From contig JAUMZE010000001.1 of NCBI GenBank assembly GCA_030528285.1, forward strand, positions 367,951 through 431,950: a stretch of DNA of 64,000 nt, given 5' to 3'. How positions within the stretch are numbered: position 1 is the stretch's first letter; the number at the start of each line of letters is the position of its first letter. The translations under genes were made by a program, and so were the position numbers. Positions 28,252 through 37,963 of the stretch are shown here, piece by piece. The notes beneath the pieces are model-generated. The model did not search any database. It was not told where the DNA came from and saw only the letters and a list, made by a program, of their open reading frames with translations. Source of the stretch: Aerococcus sp. GTDB lineage: Bacteria; Bacillota; Bacilli; Lactobacillales; Aerococcaceae.

Positions 28252-28277
28252 AGTATAATCGTTTTTTTTTTTTGCAA
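28252..28277 (-). promoter_or_regulatory. Candidate adhesin promoter with a 12-A tract in the spacer
   Basis: The minus strand reads TTGCAA, ten further A residues, CGAT, then TATACT. The spacer is 14 bases, shorter than ideal. The twelve-base A tract lies between the two hexamers, so its length would set promoter strength. No other good promoter is visible in 28147-28334, which has no gene. Confidence 0.45.
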
Positions 28278-28334
28278 ATGCCAAAATGATTAATATATTA
28301 TTCAGATCAAATTCTCTTTTTATGCTATAAAGCT

Positions 28335-28385
28335 CAAAAAGGTCACTAATCGTTCATATGGTTCCCTTACACGATCAGTGACCTT
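28335..28385 (-). terminator. Terminator of the PIN-TRAM gene
   Basis: Stem AGGTCACT/AGTGACCT with inner ATCGT/ACGAT, followed by TTTTGAG on the minus strand, about 30 bases after the stop. Confidence 0.82.
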
Positions 28386-28416
28386 TGTATTCTTTTTTTG
28401 TTCTTTTTATGAGTGA

Positions 28417-29586
28417 TTAGCGCTTAATCCGCGCAAAGATCATTTTGCCGGCATTGGTTTGAATGACACTGGTAACCTCGGCATGGAGGACTTCATCGAG
28501 ATGACGACGCCCTTCTTCAACCACGATCATCGTGCCATCATCAAGATAGCCGACCCCTTGCTGGCGTTCGGTCCCAGATTTGATGATCTTCACATCCATC
28601 TCATCGCCTGGAATGACAATGATCTTCAATGAATTCGCGAGTTCATTGACATTCAGCACCTTGATCCCGTGGAACTGGCTGACCTTATTCAGATTGAAAT
28701 CATTCGTCACAACGACCCCATCAATTTCCTGAGCCAACAATAGTAGCTTCAGATCGACCTCTTCCTCATCGAAGTCGCCTGAGTAGAATTCAACAGGCAC
28801 GTCCTCCAATTCCTGAATCGCATTCAAGATGTCGAGCCCACGCCGCCCACGCACGCGTTTAGAAGCATCGGCGGAATCCGCAATATACTGCAACTCCTTC
28901 AATACGAAATTAGGGACGACAATCACACCCTCGAGAAATCCAGTATTGAGTACATCCAGAATCCGTCCATCGATAATAGCACTCGTATCTAGGATCTTGA
29001 ACGGTTGGAAATGCTCGTCCGCTTCAGAGATATGACTCAGGAACTTCAGGGCTTTAGGGTCAGTCTTCTCCCTTTGCTCGTCCTCTTCATTCTCGCGCTC
29101 CATTAACCGCCGACCGATTTCCCGGATTCCTGTAATCTGATCGAAAAAGCGCCGGACATCATCGGCCTTGATGTGCATCACGGTAAATCCTAATGTCGCA
29201 AAGAGCACGGTGATGATGACCGGAATGACGTCACTAATGAAACGTTTATTCAACCATACCAGCGGAATATTAACTAACCACGCTAAAATCAGTCCTAATG
29301 CGATTCCTGCAGCGCCTAGTAAAATATCACTGAGCGACAAGGTACTGATAGTGGTTTCGATGTTATCCACGATTCGATCACGCAACGGGCGCAATAAATA
29401 AATAATAACAGCAAAAATTAACAGACCTATGAGGCTATTGACGATGACATTATTGATCCAAGGATTTGTGATATGAAGCAAGCCCCAAACGACTGGCATC
29501 AAGTAGGATCCAATCCCAACGCCCAAAACCAACGCAATGGCATCTAATAATAAGTCCCAGAGACGTGAATCTCTTTTCAATTTCAT
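28417..29586 (-). CDS. PIN and TRAM domain membrane protein (YacL family)
   Basis: A 389-residue protein with four N-terminal membrane helices (to about residue 145), a PilT N-terminal (PIN) nuclease-like domain with DTSAIIDGRI near residue 200 and DFNLNK near 295, and a C-terminal TRAM domain (VGYLDDGTMIVVEEGRRH). Bacillus YacL has this layout and also lies next to radA. The role is unclear; a membrane-bound RNase is plausible. The ATG 11 bases after AGGAGG is chosen over a GTG inside that site. It is the last gene of the dut-radA operon. Confidence 0.9.
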   Translation of the reverse strand: MKLKRDSRLWDLLLDAIALVLGVGIGSYLMPVVWGLLHITNPWINNVIVNSLIGLLIFAVIIYLLRPLRDRIVDNIETTISTLSLSDILLGAAGIALGLILAWLVNIPLVWLNKRFISDVIPVIITVLFATLGFTVMHIKADDVRRFFDQITGIREIGRRLMERENEEDEQREKTDPKALKFLSHISEADEHFQPFKILDTSAIIDGRILDVLNTGFLEGVIVVPNFVLKELQYIADSADASKRVRGRRGLDILNAIQELEDVPVEFYSGDFDEEEVDLKLLLLAQEIDGVVVTNDFNLNKVSQFHGIKVLNVNELANSLKIIVIPGDEMDVKIIKSGTERQQGVGYLDDGTMIVVEEGRRHLDEVLHAEVTSVIQTNAGKMIFARIKR

Positions 29587-29629
29587 TCTCTCTTTCACCT
29601 CCTTTCACTGCTTAAAAATAGATAAGTGA

Positions 29630-31003
29630 TTACGGGAGCGCACGTTTCAGCGTTTCGCGCAGGGTTTTGACACCAATCACCTGAATCCCGTCAGCAGGGG
29701 GCAACCCATCGAGATTCCCTTTAGGTACGAAGATCCGCTCGAAACCGATTTTAGCGGCTTCTGAGATGCGATCCTGAATGCGGGAGACACGCCGAATTTC
29801 GCCGGTCAAGCCGATTTCCCCAACGAAACAATCGGTGGATTTCGTTTCTTTCTCCCAGTAGCTCGAGGCAATCGCCACCGCAATCGCTAAATCGATCGCT
29901 GGTTCATCTAAGCGTACGCCCCCTGTTGATTTGAGGTAAGCATCCTGGTTCTGTAACATCAATCCAGCGCGTTTCTCCAATACGGCCATAATCACGGACA
30001 CCCGCGCATAGTCGAGGCCAGAAGCAGTCCGACGTGCATTCCCAAAGGCAGTCGGGGTTAAGAGTGCCTGGATTTCCGTCATTAAGGTCCTCGTCCCCTC
30101 GAGCGATGCGACCACGGCTGATCCGTTCGCCCCGGCTAATCGTTCCTCAATGAACAATTGACTCGGGTTGGTGACTTCCTCCAGCCCGTTCTCATGCATA
30201 TCGAACACACCAATCTCGTTGGTCGAACCAAACCGATTCTTCACAGCGCGCAACATACGGAAGGTATTATATTTCTCGCCCTCAAAATAAAGGACGGTAT
30301 CCACCATATGTTCTAACATGCGAGGACCGGCAATGTTCCCTTCCTTGGTGACGTGTCCCACGATGAAGATGGTCACATTCAAACGCTTGGCGATGCGCAT
30401 CAGTTCATTGGTGGACTGACGCACCTGAGAGACGCTCCCTGCCATGCCGTCACTCTCGCTATGAGTCATTGTCTGGATCGAATCAATCACTACGAAATCA
30501 GGTTCGATATCCGCAATTGCTACTTCAATTTGGCTCATATCGGTTTCGGAATAAACGTAGAAATCAGCTCCCTCAAAACCTAAGCGATCCGCACGTAATT
30601 TAATCTGGTGGACACTCTCTTCACCAGAGACATAGAGGACCGTTTTTTCCATGGCGCTCATTTCAGCAGACACCTGTAGTAAGAGGGTGGACTTCCCAAT
30701 GCCCGGATCCCCACCAATCAGAATCAGAGAACCTAGCACAATCCCTCCACCGAGTACGCGATTAAGTTCGGAAAGTTGGGTTTTAATCCGCGGTTCATTC
30801 TCAGCCTGAACATTGCTGAGGGTGGTAGGTTTGGAAGTAGTATAGTGAGCAGGATAATCTTCTGGATGGTCAATAGCCTGTCCGTTGAGCACTTCCTCCT
30901 CCATCTGGTTCCACGTGCCACAGTTGGGACAGCGCCCGTACCACTGTGGCGAAGAGTAGCCGCACGCTTGGCAGACGTAGGTGACTTTACGCTTCTTCGC
31001 CAT
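29630..31003 (-). CDS. radA: DNA repair protein RadA
   Basis: A 457-residue RecA-like ATPase and branch-migration helicase for recombination intermediates. A C4 zinc finger has cysteines at 11, 14, 25 and 28; Walker [10 protein letters not shown] is at 97-105; the RadA-specific KNRFGS motif lies near residue 255; the C-terminal Lon-like domain contains [12 protein letters not shown]. It overlaps the end of dut by 17 bases and precedes the YacL-like gene by 43 bases, a conserved gene order in Firmicutes. Confidence 0.97.
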   Translation of the reverse strand: MAKKRKVTYVCQACGYSSPQWYGRCPNCGTWNQMEEEVLNGQAIDHPEDYPAHYTTSKPTTLSNVQAENEPRIKTQLSELNRVLGGGIVLGSLILIGGDPGIGKSTLLLQVSAEMSAMEKTVLYVSGEESVHQIKLRADRLGFEGADFYVYSETDMSQIEVAIADIEPDFVVIDSIQTMTHSESDGMAGSVSQVRQSTNELMRIAKRLNVTIFIVGHVTKEGNIAGPRMLEHMVDTVLYFEGEKYNTFRMLRAVKNRFGSTNEIGVFDMHENGLEEVTNPSQLFIEERLAGANGSAVVASLEGTRTLMTEIQALLTPTAFGNARRTASGLDYARVSVIMAVLEKRAGLMLQNQDAYLKSTGGVRLDEPAIDLAIAVAIASSYWEKETKSTDCFVGEIGLTGEIRRVSRIQDRISEAAKIGFERIFVPKGNLDGLPPADGIQVIGVKTLRETLKRALP

Positions 31004-31556
31004 GATGATCCCCCAATGCCTCTACACCGGAGCTACCAAATCCGCCTGAACGCACTGTATCGATCGCTTCTTCATCATCGACCGTCAGATATTGGAGGAA
31101 AATCCCCTGAGCAATACGTTCGCCCTTCTTGATCGTGACGGGTTCCAATCCGAAATTCAGGAGTTGCACGAAGATCTCCCCTTCATTATCCGGATTATTG
31201 TAGTAATCACTATCGATAATCCCCACACCATTTGGCAACATCAATTGGCGTTTCAGAGGGTTACTGGAGCGACAGGTGAGCTGTAAATACTCGTTTTTTG
31301 GCATATAAACCTTTAATCCAGTCGGTACAAGGGTGGGTTTCATCACCGCGGGATCAATCTCTTTAGTGAAATTCCGATTTGTTCGGAACGGCCCCCACTC
31401 TCTCGCAACACTCTTCACTGCTGATTTCCAAAAAGAAGGAATCACAATATCCATCGCTGCCTCAATATCATAACCAGCTGACTGTTGGGTTGCTCGTTTT
31501 GGTAAATGAATGTTTTGATCTTGGTATTTCGTAACGACTTCAAATCCTCGCTTCAC
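30987..31556 (-). CDS. dut: dUTP diphosphatase
   Basis: A 189-residue trimeric-type dUTPase that converts dUTP to dUMP and pyrophosphate, keeping uracil out of DNA. The five motifs are visible: [48 protein letters not shown] and [10 protein letters not shown] favour a GTG start (31556) with GAGG six bases upstream, giving MKRGFEVV like related proteins; an ATG eight codons upstream and a GTG twelve codons upstream have no good ribosome site. A segment of about 35 residues after motif 1 ([13 protein letters not shown]...) lengthens the usual loop. The gene overlaps radA. Confidence 0.92.
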   Translation of the reverse strand: MKRGFEVVTKYQDQNIHLPKRATQQSAGYDIEAAMDIVIPSFWKSAVKSVAREWGPFRTNRNFTKEIDPAVMKPTLVPTGLKVYMPKNEYLQLTCRSSNPLKRQLMLPNGVGIIDSDYYNNPDNEGEIFVQLLNFGLEPVTIKKGERIAQGIFLQYLTVDDEEAIDTVRSGGFGSSGVEALGDHHGEEA

Positions 31557-31676
31557 ACTAACCGCCTCACTTTCTTTCATGATAAGGATCACACGTTATT
31601 ATTATATTAAATCTCTCAGACCGCGTAAATAGTGACACAAAACCTCTCATTTATTATTTCGAAATCCGTCTGTACT

Positions 31677-31721
31677 GCCAAGGCCCATCCCCATGACTTT
31701 AGGTTTATTTAACGCCTTGGC
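31677..31721 (-). repeat. Hairpin after the amylase gene
   Basis: GCCAAGGC and GCCTTGGC are perfectly complementary across a 29-base loop. No T-run follows, so this may be a weak terminator or transcript-stabilising stem. Confidence 0.4.
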
Positions 31722-31730
31722 CTAGAGATA

Positions 31731-33206
31731 TTATTCTTCGTTCACGTCTTTTTTTGCCCAAACGGAAACGGAGCCATCCGCACAAGCAAAAGTCGCCTCG
31801 CCATCCTCTGAAATCGTAAGTTCTCCCTCGACATGCTGGAGTTGATCCACCCAGACTTCGCCGGCATGTTCATTCCCCACCTGCATGGTTTTCTCCTGGC
31901 CGTGTTCGTTACTCATAATGACAGCGAGTCCACTATTCGGGTGGTCTGAATCCCCGTGGCGAGTGAATCCCACACAGTGCGGATCATCATAGTAGAGCGT
32001 CTGTTCTCCATATGCCCGCTCCTGCCGCAGTTTCAACAGCTGATCGAGGATTTCCGATTGCCCGTCTTCCGGATGGTCGCCTTGAATCCCATAATAATCC
32101 CCGTAGAACACACAGGGGAAGCCGCGTTCTTCCAGAAGAATAATGGCATACGCGAGCGGTTTGAACCAACCAGCTACCCAATTCTCCAACGCCTGACCTG
32201 GTTCGGAGTCGTGATTATTCACGAATGTCACCGCAATGGTCGGATTCTTGACTAGCACACTGCTGTCTAAGAGATGGCTCATATCATAATTCGCACCTTG
32301 ATCGCCGGCTGCCTTGAACTGGAGAGCGAGTGGGACATCGAACAGATCCAATGCATAATCCGTCTTTTCCATGTAGGCATTCAAACTCTCATAATCGCCC
32401 TTCCAATATTCACCGACCGCAAAGAAACCATCATGAGCAGCTTTAATCTTTTCAATGAACTGCTTCATGAAATCACTATCGATGTGTTTCACGGCGTCCA
32501 TCCGAAAACCGTCGACGCCCGTTTCACTGATGAACCACTCTGCCCAGTCATTGACGTGGTTGACGACATTGTCATTTTTATAATCGATATCCGCAAACAT
32601 CAGATAATCGTAATTACCGTTCTCATCGTCTACATGACTAGAATCTGCCCAGCCTTTCTCAAAACCGTCGATCATGTAGATACCTTTCTGGCCAGTGCGT
32701 TCGTCGTAATCCACCCCGCTAAAACAGGTCCAATCCCATTTAAAATCGCTGTAGGTATCCCCTCGCCCCGGAAAAGTAAATTTGGTCCACGCTTCGATCT
32801 CGATCGGTTCCGTTTTTTCTAATTCTTCACGGTTATTGGGATTGACCGGATAAGCGTTGAAGGTTTCCTTCTCATCCGCCCCGGCTTTGTGGTTGAGGAC
32901 GACATCCGCATAGACGAGAATCTCTGCATCATGGAGCGCTTTGATGGCTGCTAGATATTCCTTTTTCGTTCCATATTTGGTGCGCACAGTCCCTTTCTGA
33001 TCAAACTCACCCAAATCAAAGAGGTCATAAATTCCATAACCAACATCATCCGCTCCCGTTGCTTTGGTTTGAGGTGGCAACCAAACGTGGGTCACCCCAA
33101 TATCTTTGAGATGTTTGGCATCTTCCTTCACACGTTGGAGGTGTTTCCCGTCACTGGAGAGATACCACTCGAAGTACTGCATCATTACACCATTTTCATT
33201 TGTCAT
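31731..33206 (-). CDS. Cytoplasmic alpha-amylase (GH13)
   Basis: A 491-residue glycoside hydrolase with no signal peptide, similar in size to the intracellular amylases of streptococci that act on malto-oligosaccharides or glycogen. The GH13 regions are VYADVVLNH, GFRMDAVKHI (nucleophile Asp), AVGEYW (acid/base Glu) and FVNNHDS (third Asp). MMQYFEWYLS at the N-terminus is typical of liquefying-type enzymes. GAGGGA precedes the ATG. It is alone, between dut and a divergent small gene. A CCCCA/TGGGG hairpin lies in its leader near 33233. Confidence 0.93.
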   Translation of the reverse strand: MTNENGVMMQYFEWYLSSDGKHLQRVKEDAKHLKDIGVTHVWLPPQTKATGADDVGYGIYDLFDLGEFDQKGTVRTKYGTKKEYLAAIKALHDAEILVYADVVLNHKAGADEKETFNAYPVNPNNREELEKTEPIEIEAWTKFTFPGRGDTYSDFKWDWTCFSGVDYDERTGQKGIYMIDGFEKGWADSSHVDDENGNYDYLMFADIDYKNDNVVNHVNDWAEWFISETGVDGFRMDAVKHIDSDFMKQFIEKIKAAHDGFFAVGEYWKGDYESLNAYMEKTDYALDLFDVPLALQFKAAGDQGANYDMSHLLDSSVLVKNPTIAVTFVNNHDSEPGQALENWVAGWFKPLAYAIILLEERGFPCVFYGDYYGIQGDHPEDGQSEILDQLLKLRQERAYGEQTLYYDDPHCVGFTRHGDSDHPNSGLAVIMSNEHGQEKTMQVGNEHAGEVWVDQLQHVEGELTISEDGEATFACADGSVSVWAKKDVNEE

Positions 33207-33366
33207 ATTGGTCCCTCATTCATTTAAATACGCCCCAAAATGGGGTATTACTAAATTGACTTCATTGTAATCATTTCCATCCACCTGGCTAGTATTTCCC
33301 CTCATTCTTAATGACTTTCATACATTCTTTCGTGGCAACAGGTTTCGCTTTCTGAAGAGAGTCGCT

Positions 33367-33372
33367 TATAAT
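33367..33372 (+). promoter_or_regulatory. -10 element for the small membrane protein gene
   Basis: TATAAT at 33367-33372, 30 bases before the ATG; the -35 (TTTCGC region near 33343) is weak. Confidence 0.4.
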
Positions 33373-33402
33373 GATCGTATATCACAAGAAAGGAAAGGGT
33401 TT

Positions 33403-33591
33403 ATGACTGCCAACACGATTGCCTCCCTGTCCGCTCTGATTGCGGTAGGAATTAATCTCTATCTCATCTATCGCGCCCGCCACACTCCCCTAGCGAACGA
33501 TTCCAGGAAATTATTACGCTCAATCAGCATTGCCTTTTTGGTGATTGCAGTGATCGTAATTACCTTTGGCTCTCAGCTCAACCTCCAATAG
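33403..33591 (+). CDS. Small membrane protein, two helices
   Basis: A 62-residue protein with hydrophobic helices at about residues 5-23 and 39-57 and a basic middle. The ATG follows AAAGGAAAGGG, a TATAAT lies upstream and a good terminator follows, so the gene looks real. It is not recognised. It lies between the amylase and metalloprotease genes but on the opposite strand. Confidence 0.65.
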   Translation: MTANTIASLSALIAVGINLYLIYRARHTPLANDSRKLLRSISIAFLVIAVIVITFGSQLNLQ

Positions 33592-33626
33592 GAAAAGACG
33601 ATGAGGAAGACTCACCGTCTTTTTTG
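33592..33626. terminator. Bidirectional terminator
   Basis: GACGATGAG/CTCACCGTC stem with a 5-base loop; six T follow on the plus strand and TTTTCCTATT on the minus strand. It serves both converging genes. Confidence 0.75.
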
Positions 33627-33627
33627 T

Positions 33628-36537
33628 TTAGGACTGTTTGAAGGCACGCACTTTCTGGAATGGATAGTCGGTTTTCTTAATTTTATCTTGGTTCCCATAC
33701 ACGACGACTTTCGGATCGGTCCTAAATGTCTCTAAGAACTCGCGGTAGTCCGCTAAATCCTTGGTCGACGTCTGCAAGGTTTCATCTAAGCGCTGGAGTA
33801 ATTGTCCGGTCGTGGTATGTCTGAAGTAGCGGTTGAGCGCCAATCCGTTGACCTGTTGCGGTGGGAGCGGGAACTGGTAGCTAGTCAAGGTCCCAATGAT
33901 CAAACGCGCTAACGCCTGATCATTGTAATCAGAACGTTCTAGGCTCTCTGCCATCTGATTGAAGGATCGAATCGTCCGGTCGAGGTGTGGATCGCGGTAC
34001 GAGTAGGCCACCGCACTGCCAGTATTAGTGATTAGGAATCCCTCCCCGTACGCGCCCCCTTCTAAGCGCACTTGTTCATAGAGAATCTCATTACTCATCA
34101 AATTCCCGAGCACCCGCCATTTGCCGTGGTTCTGCCAGTTTAGGATTTGATTTCCCATCGCCACATATTGGACGTGGTTATGCGTTGTGATGGCTTCACT
34201 CTCCAATGATAATGTGTCAGCGTGAAGGCGTCGAGTAGTCCCCATCCCCAGTGGTAGCTGTTGGATAAAGGACGCAACTGCTCTAGTAAAGTCGGCCTCA
34301 TCTGTCGCTTCACCGGTTAAACTGATAACTGGTTTTGAGCCGTGCAGAATTTTTGTCAAAACGGCCTGCCAACGCTGAATGACCGCGGTAGGATCTGCTT
34401 CAAACTGGTCTAAGAGTTGAACCACATGATCATAATAAGACAATCCGCCCAGCAGTTCACGGTAATAGCCATCTTCAGAGAGGGCTGCCCCTACACGCGT
34501 CATTGCGAGTCGGTGACCGGCATCATCCATTTCTTCCTCCAGTCCCGTCTTTAATTGCTTCAATACTAATTGAATCCGGGCAATATCCGTCCACTTCGTT
34601 TCAAGAAGCACCTCACTCAGTAGCGAGAGCGCTTCATTGGCACGAGGGGTCAAGGCATTGAAGGAACAGAGGAAGCGTGCCTCTCCTGGTGTTTCAAAGT
34701 TCTCTGGTGTGTAAATTTTTGGCTGAAGCAGAATCCCGTTTGTAATACCCGCCACAGCGATTTCTAACGCCTGATAGCTGTGATGAGCCGTGTCTAACGT
34801 TCCCAACAGATGCGCCAAGTCGCTCACATAGGGTAATTCCGCTGCCTCCAGATGATTCAATGACAACGCGAGAGTGACATAGCGAATCCCATTGGTCGGC
34901 TGCGGATGGTATAGCAAACGTCTCCCTCCTGATAGCTCAGAGCAGTTCTCCAGAAAGGTTGTCACATGTCGAGAAATATCCGTTAACTGAAGCATTGGGA
35001 GGGTTTGGAGCGCTGTTGGGCTATCAGGCGTTTGTTGGTACTGCTTGAGATCCTCATTCGCGTGAATCAGCGCCTCTAATTCATCCGAAGATAAAGTGGC
35101 TTGTTCCTGCTCCAATTTATTTGCAGTCTCTTGGTCCCAACTACTAAACAAGCCATTGTTCGGTTCATGGACGAGAACAACGCGCTGTTTAGGGTTCACG
35201 AGTTTCTCTTGGACCCATTGATTGAACGCCCCTTGTTCAATGTCTCTCCGCAATTGTTCAAAGATCTCTCCATAATGCAGGCTATCGGTCGGATTATTTC
35301 GGTACCGCCAGCCCGCTAACATCTGCGTGAATAACGTGAGCCCCCGATTGGCACCCCCAAGTTTCCGTAGATAGAGCTCCGTTGTATTGAGCACAGCACT
35401 CAATAATTCCGGTTGAATCCCCGTTTTTGCGATCTCTGCCAGGGCTTGGTCGATCAGTTGAACGAGGGAATCTGCTTGGTGGCTATCCACATGTTCCGCT
35501 ACAAAGCTAAAATCGAGGTAGTAACTTCCTCCGATATTCATATAGAGGTCTTCCGCATGTCCGTGATTAACGAGTGCTTCCTGGAGAGGACCTGCCTCGC
35601 TCTCCACCAAAGCCGTCGTCAAAATAGCTAAACGATACCCATCCATCACCGACGCATTCGTACTAAATGGGAGCGTGTAGGAGAGGTAGCTATCACGATC
35701 TGCACGCTTTTGACCATCCCCATTGTAGTAGACGGTCTCTTGCACTTGTCCCGTTGCCCAGGCTGGAACTTGGTAATGCACCGTCTGCTTGGTGTCCTCA
35801 AACTGGCTGAAGAAATCCCCATCAATCTGCTGGAGCGTGCGGTCAATATCAATCTCCCCGTACAATCCCACCAAGGCATTATCTGGACGATAATATTTGT
35901 GGTAGAACGCTTTGAAATTCTCATAGGTGAGGGCCGGAATCTCATACGGGAACCCGCCTGATTCGTTCGCGAAGGTGGAATTTGGATGCGCTTTTTGTTG
36001 GATTTCAAGGGTCACCATGCGATCAGGATCCCCATACTCCCCGCGCATTTCGTTATAGACGATACCGTTGTAGTGCATCATTTCATCGAGGCGTGTGATT
36101 TCTTTATGCCACCCCTCCTGCTGAAAGATCCGCTCGTCGTTCAATACATTCGGGAAGAAAACGGCATCCAGATAGATATCCATGAGATGATGGAAATCCT
36201 CCTCATTCATGGACGACACAGGAAAACACGTCATATCCGAGAAGGTCATTGCATTCAAGAAAGTACTCATGGATGATTTCGCCATCTGCATGAATGGATC
36301 TTTGACGGGGTATTTTCTGGAACCAGAGAGGACGGTATGTTCGACAATATGTGCGGCCCCTGTGGAATCCTCAGGCGGTGTTTTAAAACCAATCCCAAAT
36401 GTTCGATTAGGGTCCGATGTTTTGAGCCAAACGACCTCACCCCCCGACCGAACGTGGTGGTAGTGGTAGGCTACAGCTCCAATATCCGGCAACGCTTCCT
36501 CTTTGATCAAGCGAAAACCGTGCTGTAATGCTGTCAT
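33628..36537 (-). CDS. M16C-family zinc metalloprotease (presequence-protease-like)
   Basis: A 969-residue insulinase-family peptidase of the PreP/Cym1 type, a two-half clamshell that degrades peptides. The inverted zinc motif is HIVEH in AAHIVEHTVLSG near residue 65, with the distal glutamate region YNEMRGEYGDPDRM. NAMTFSDMTCFPVSS is typical of the M16C group. There is no signal peptide. GAGGA precedes the ATG. The physiological substrate in lactic acid bacteria is unknown; peptide recycling is likely. Confidence 0.9.
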   Translation of the reverse strand: MTALQHGFRLIKEEALPDIGAVAYHYHHVRSGGEVVWLKTSDPNRTFGIGFKTPPEDSTGAAHIVEHTVLSGSRKYPVKDPFMQMAKSSMSTFLNAMTFSDMTCFPVSSMNEEDFHHLMDIYLDAVFFPNVLNDERIFQQEGWHKEITRLDEMMHYNGIVYNEMRGEYGDPDRMVTLEIQQKAHPNSTFANESGGFPYEIPALTYENFKAFYHKYYRPDNALVGLYGEIDIDRTLQQIDGDFFSQFEDTKQTVHYQVPAWATGQVQETVYYNGDGQKRADRDSYLSYTLPFSTNASVMDGYRLAILTTALVESEAGPLQEALVNHGHAEDLYMNIGGSYYLDFSFVAEHVDSHQADSLVQLIDQALAEIAKTGIQPELLSAVLNTTELYLRKLGGANRGLTLFTQMLAGWRYRNNPTDSLHYGEIFEQLRRDIEQGAFNQWVQEKLVNPKQRVVLVHEPNNGLFSSWDQETANKLEQEQATLSSDELEALIHANEDLKQYQQTPDSPTALQTLPMLQLTDISRHVTTFLENCSELSGGRRLLYHPQPTNGIRYVTLALSLNHLEAAELPYVSDLAHLLGTLDTAHHSYQALEIAVAGITNGILLQPKIYTPENFETPGEARFLCSFNALTPRANEALSLLSEVLLETKWTDIARIQLVLKQLKTGLEEEMDDAGHRLAMTRVGAALSEDGYYRELLGGLSYYDHVVQLLDQFEADPTAVIQRWQAVLTKILHGSKPVISLTGEATDEADFTRAVASFIQQLPLGMGTTRRLHADTLSLESEAITTHNHVQYVAMGNQILNWQNHGKWRVLGNLMSNEILYEQVRLEGGAYGEGFLITNTGSAVAYSYRDPHLDRTIRSFNQMAESLERSDYNDQALARLIIGTLTSYQFPLPPQQVNGLALNRYFRHTTTGQLLQRLDETLQTSTKDLADYREFLETFRTDPKVVVYGNQDKIKKTDYPFQKVRAFKQS

Positions 36538-36696
36538 TGATATTCCTCATTTCTTTTCATTCATCTCATGTGCTTGGCTGTTATATTTATACTAAGATCC
36601 TTCCCTGCCCCTATTATCTAATCGAGAAAGCATTACAATAGTAGGCGAAGGGGAGTTATCCCGATAACGATTATTAACCAAGCGAGGCGATCATCT

Positions 36697-37458
36697 ATGT
36701 TTATCCATTACTATCAAAAATCTGATGCGCTCACGACCGGCGTCACCTTGCGCGATCCCCATCTACCAGCTGAAGGCAGTATGGGCATTGGCAATCCCAA
36801 TACCCACAACGAAGTGATGAAAAACCGCCAATCCTTCATTAATGAATTAGGTATCACCAAAGATCAGTGGGTCCAAGCGCGCCAAACGCACAGCGATGTC
36901 GTCTGTGAGGTCACTCATCAAAATGGTGGCTGGGGGTTCGATGAAATCATGATGGCGGTTCAAGACTGCGACGCCCTCTACACCGATGAGACGGATCTCT
37001 TGCTAGCTATTTTCACAGCAGATTGCGTGCCAGTGATTTTCTGGGATGATGAGTCAACTCTCATCGGCGTGATTCATTCCGGCTGGCGTGGCACCGTTCA
37101 GGGCATCACTCCAAAAGCCCTCCTCCAAATTCAGAGCGAGAAAAACTTTCAAATGGACCATCTCCATGTAGAATTGGGACCATCGCTTTCTATGGAACAC
37201 TTCGAGGTGGATAAAGACGTCTATGAGCTTTTCCACCATCTCGGATATGCGACCCATTATAGCGCTTATCACCCAGAAACACACAAGTATCACATTGATA
37301 ATCAAGGTGTCGTCTATGAACAGTGTAAACGCATCGGCATTCCTGAATCGAACATTACCCGCTCCACGTTTGATACTTTCAGTGAAGACACGGGATTTTC
37401 CTACCGCCAAGACAAAACAAAAGGCCGTCACATGAGTTTCATCATCCGGCGCGGTTAA
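36697..37458 (+). CDS. Laccase-domain protein (YfiH/YlmD family)
   Basis: A 253-residue multicopper-oxidase-fold protein of the PgeF/YfiH family, often annotated polyphenol oxidase; members act as purine nucleoside phosphorylase/adenosine deaminase or edit muropeptides. The metal site is visible: ARQTHSDVV, FTADCVPV and VIHSGWRGT. LGPSLSMEHFEVD follows, where most members carry GPxIxxxxYEV with a cysteine. GAGG lies about nine bases before the ATG. It is monocistronic and converges on glnR. Confidence 0.88.
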   Translation: MFIHYYQKSDALTTGVTLRDPHLPAEGSMGIGNPNTHNEVMKNRQSFINELGITKDQWVQARQTHSDVVCEVTHQNGGWGFDEIMMAVQDCDALYTDETDLLLAIFTADCVPVIFWDDESTLIGVIHSGWRGTVQGITPKALLQIQSEKNFQMDHLHVELGPSLSMEHFEVDKDVYELFHHLGYATHYSAYHPETHKYHIDNQGVVYEQCKRIGIPESNITRSTFDTFSEDTGFSYRQDKTKGRHMSFIIRRG

Positions 37459-37543
37459 TCTCATGTCACGGTCCCAGCTAAAATACTTATACGCCGAGTG
37501 AATGCCACTAAACTTGTAGCTTCACGCTAGCATCCTCGCCACC

Positions 37544-37570
37544 CCCACAAAAACGGTGGCGTAGGGGATA
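37544..37570. repeat. Hairpin between the laccase-domain gene and glnR
   Basis: CGCCACC/GGTGGCG stem without a following T-run, at the convergent end of both genes. Confidence 0.35.
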
Positions 37571-37573
37571 GAA

Positions 37574-37963
37574 TCAGAAGCGCGGTTCTTCACCGGGGCC
37601 GCGATCAAATCCCCCAGCAGTGAGGAATTCATTGTATAAAATCCGGCGTACGTCCTCTTCGGTGAGACTGTCGGCTTGATCCTTGGAGAGGGCCTTCTTG
37701 ATTTCAGCCGCATGTTCCGGATTGTGGTAGAGTTTATGGATGGCTTTGATGCTGAGTCCTTCACTCAAATAATCCTTGATCTCCAGCAAGCGGTCCACGT
37801 CATTGAGCGAGTACATGCGCCGGTTCGTGGTTGTCCGATCCGGTGAGACTAATTCCTGATCCTCATAGTAACGAATTTGGCGGGCTGTAAGATCCGTCAA
37901 TTTAGTCACTGTCCCGATCGGAAAAACGGCCATTGAACGGCGTAGTTCTTTTTCTTTCATCAT
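37574..37963 (-). CDS. glnR: Nitrogen regulator GlnR (MerR family)
   Basis: A 129-residue MerR-type repressor of the GlnR/TnrA group, which senses feedback-inhibited glutamine synthetase and represses glutamine and ammonium genes. RRSMAVFPIGTV, then LTARQIRYYEDQELVSP and TTNRRMYSLNDVDRLLEIK match GlnR closely. The C-terminal region is full length. The start is one of two adjacent ATGs after AAAAGGGGCGACG; a longer frame of 20 codons has no ribosome site. Unlike most Firmicutes, glnA does not follow: the next gene converges. No GlnR box TGTNA-N7-TNACA was found upstream. Confidence 0.85.
   Translation of the reverse strand: MMKEKELRRSMAVFPIGTVTKLTDLTARQIRYYEDQELVSPDRTTTNRRMYSLNDVDRLLEIKDYLSEGLSIKAIHKLYHNPEHAAEIKKALSKDQADSLTEEDVRRILYNEFLTAGGFDRGPGEEPRF

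Noticed and set aside
31677-31721. Canonical terminator after the amylase gene
   Set aside because: The stem is perfect, but no T-run follows on either strand; listed only as a hairpin.
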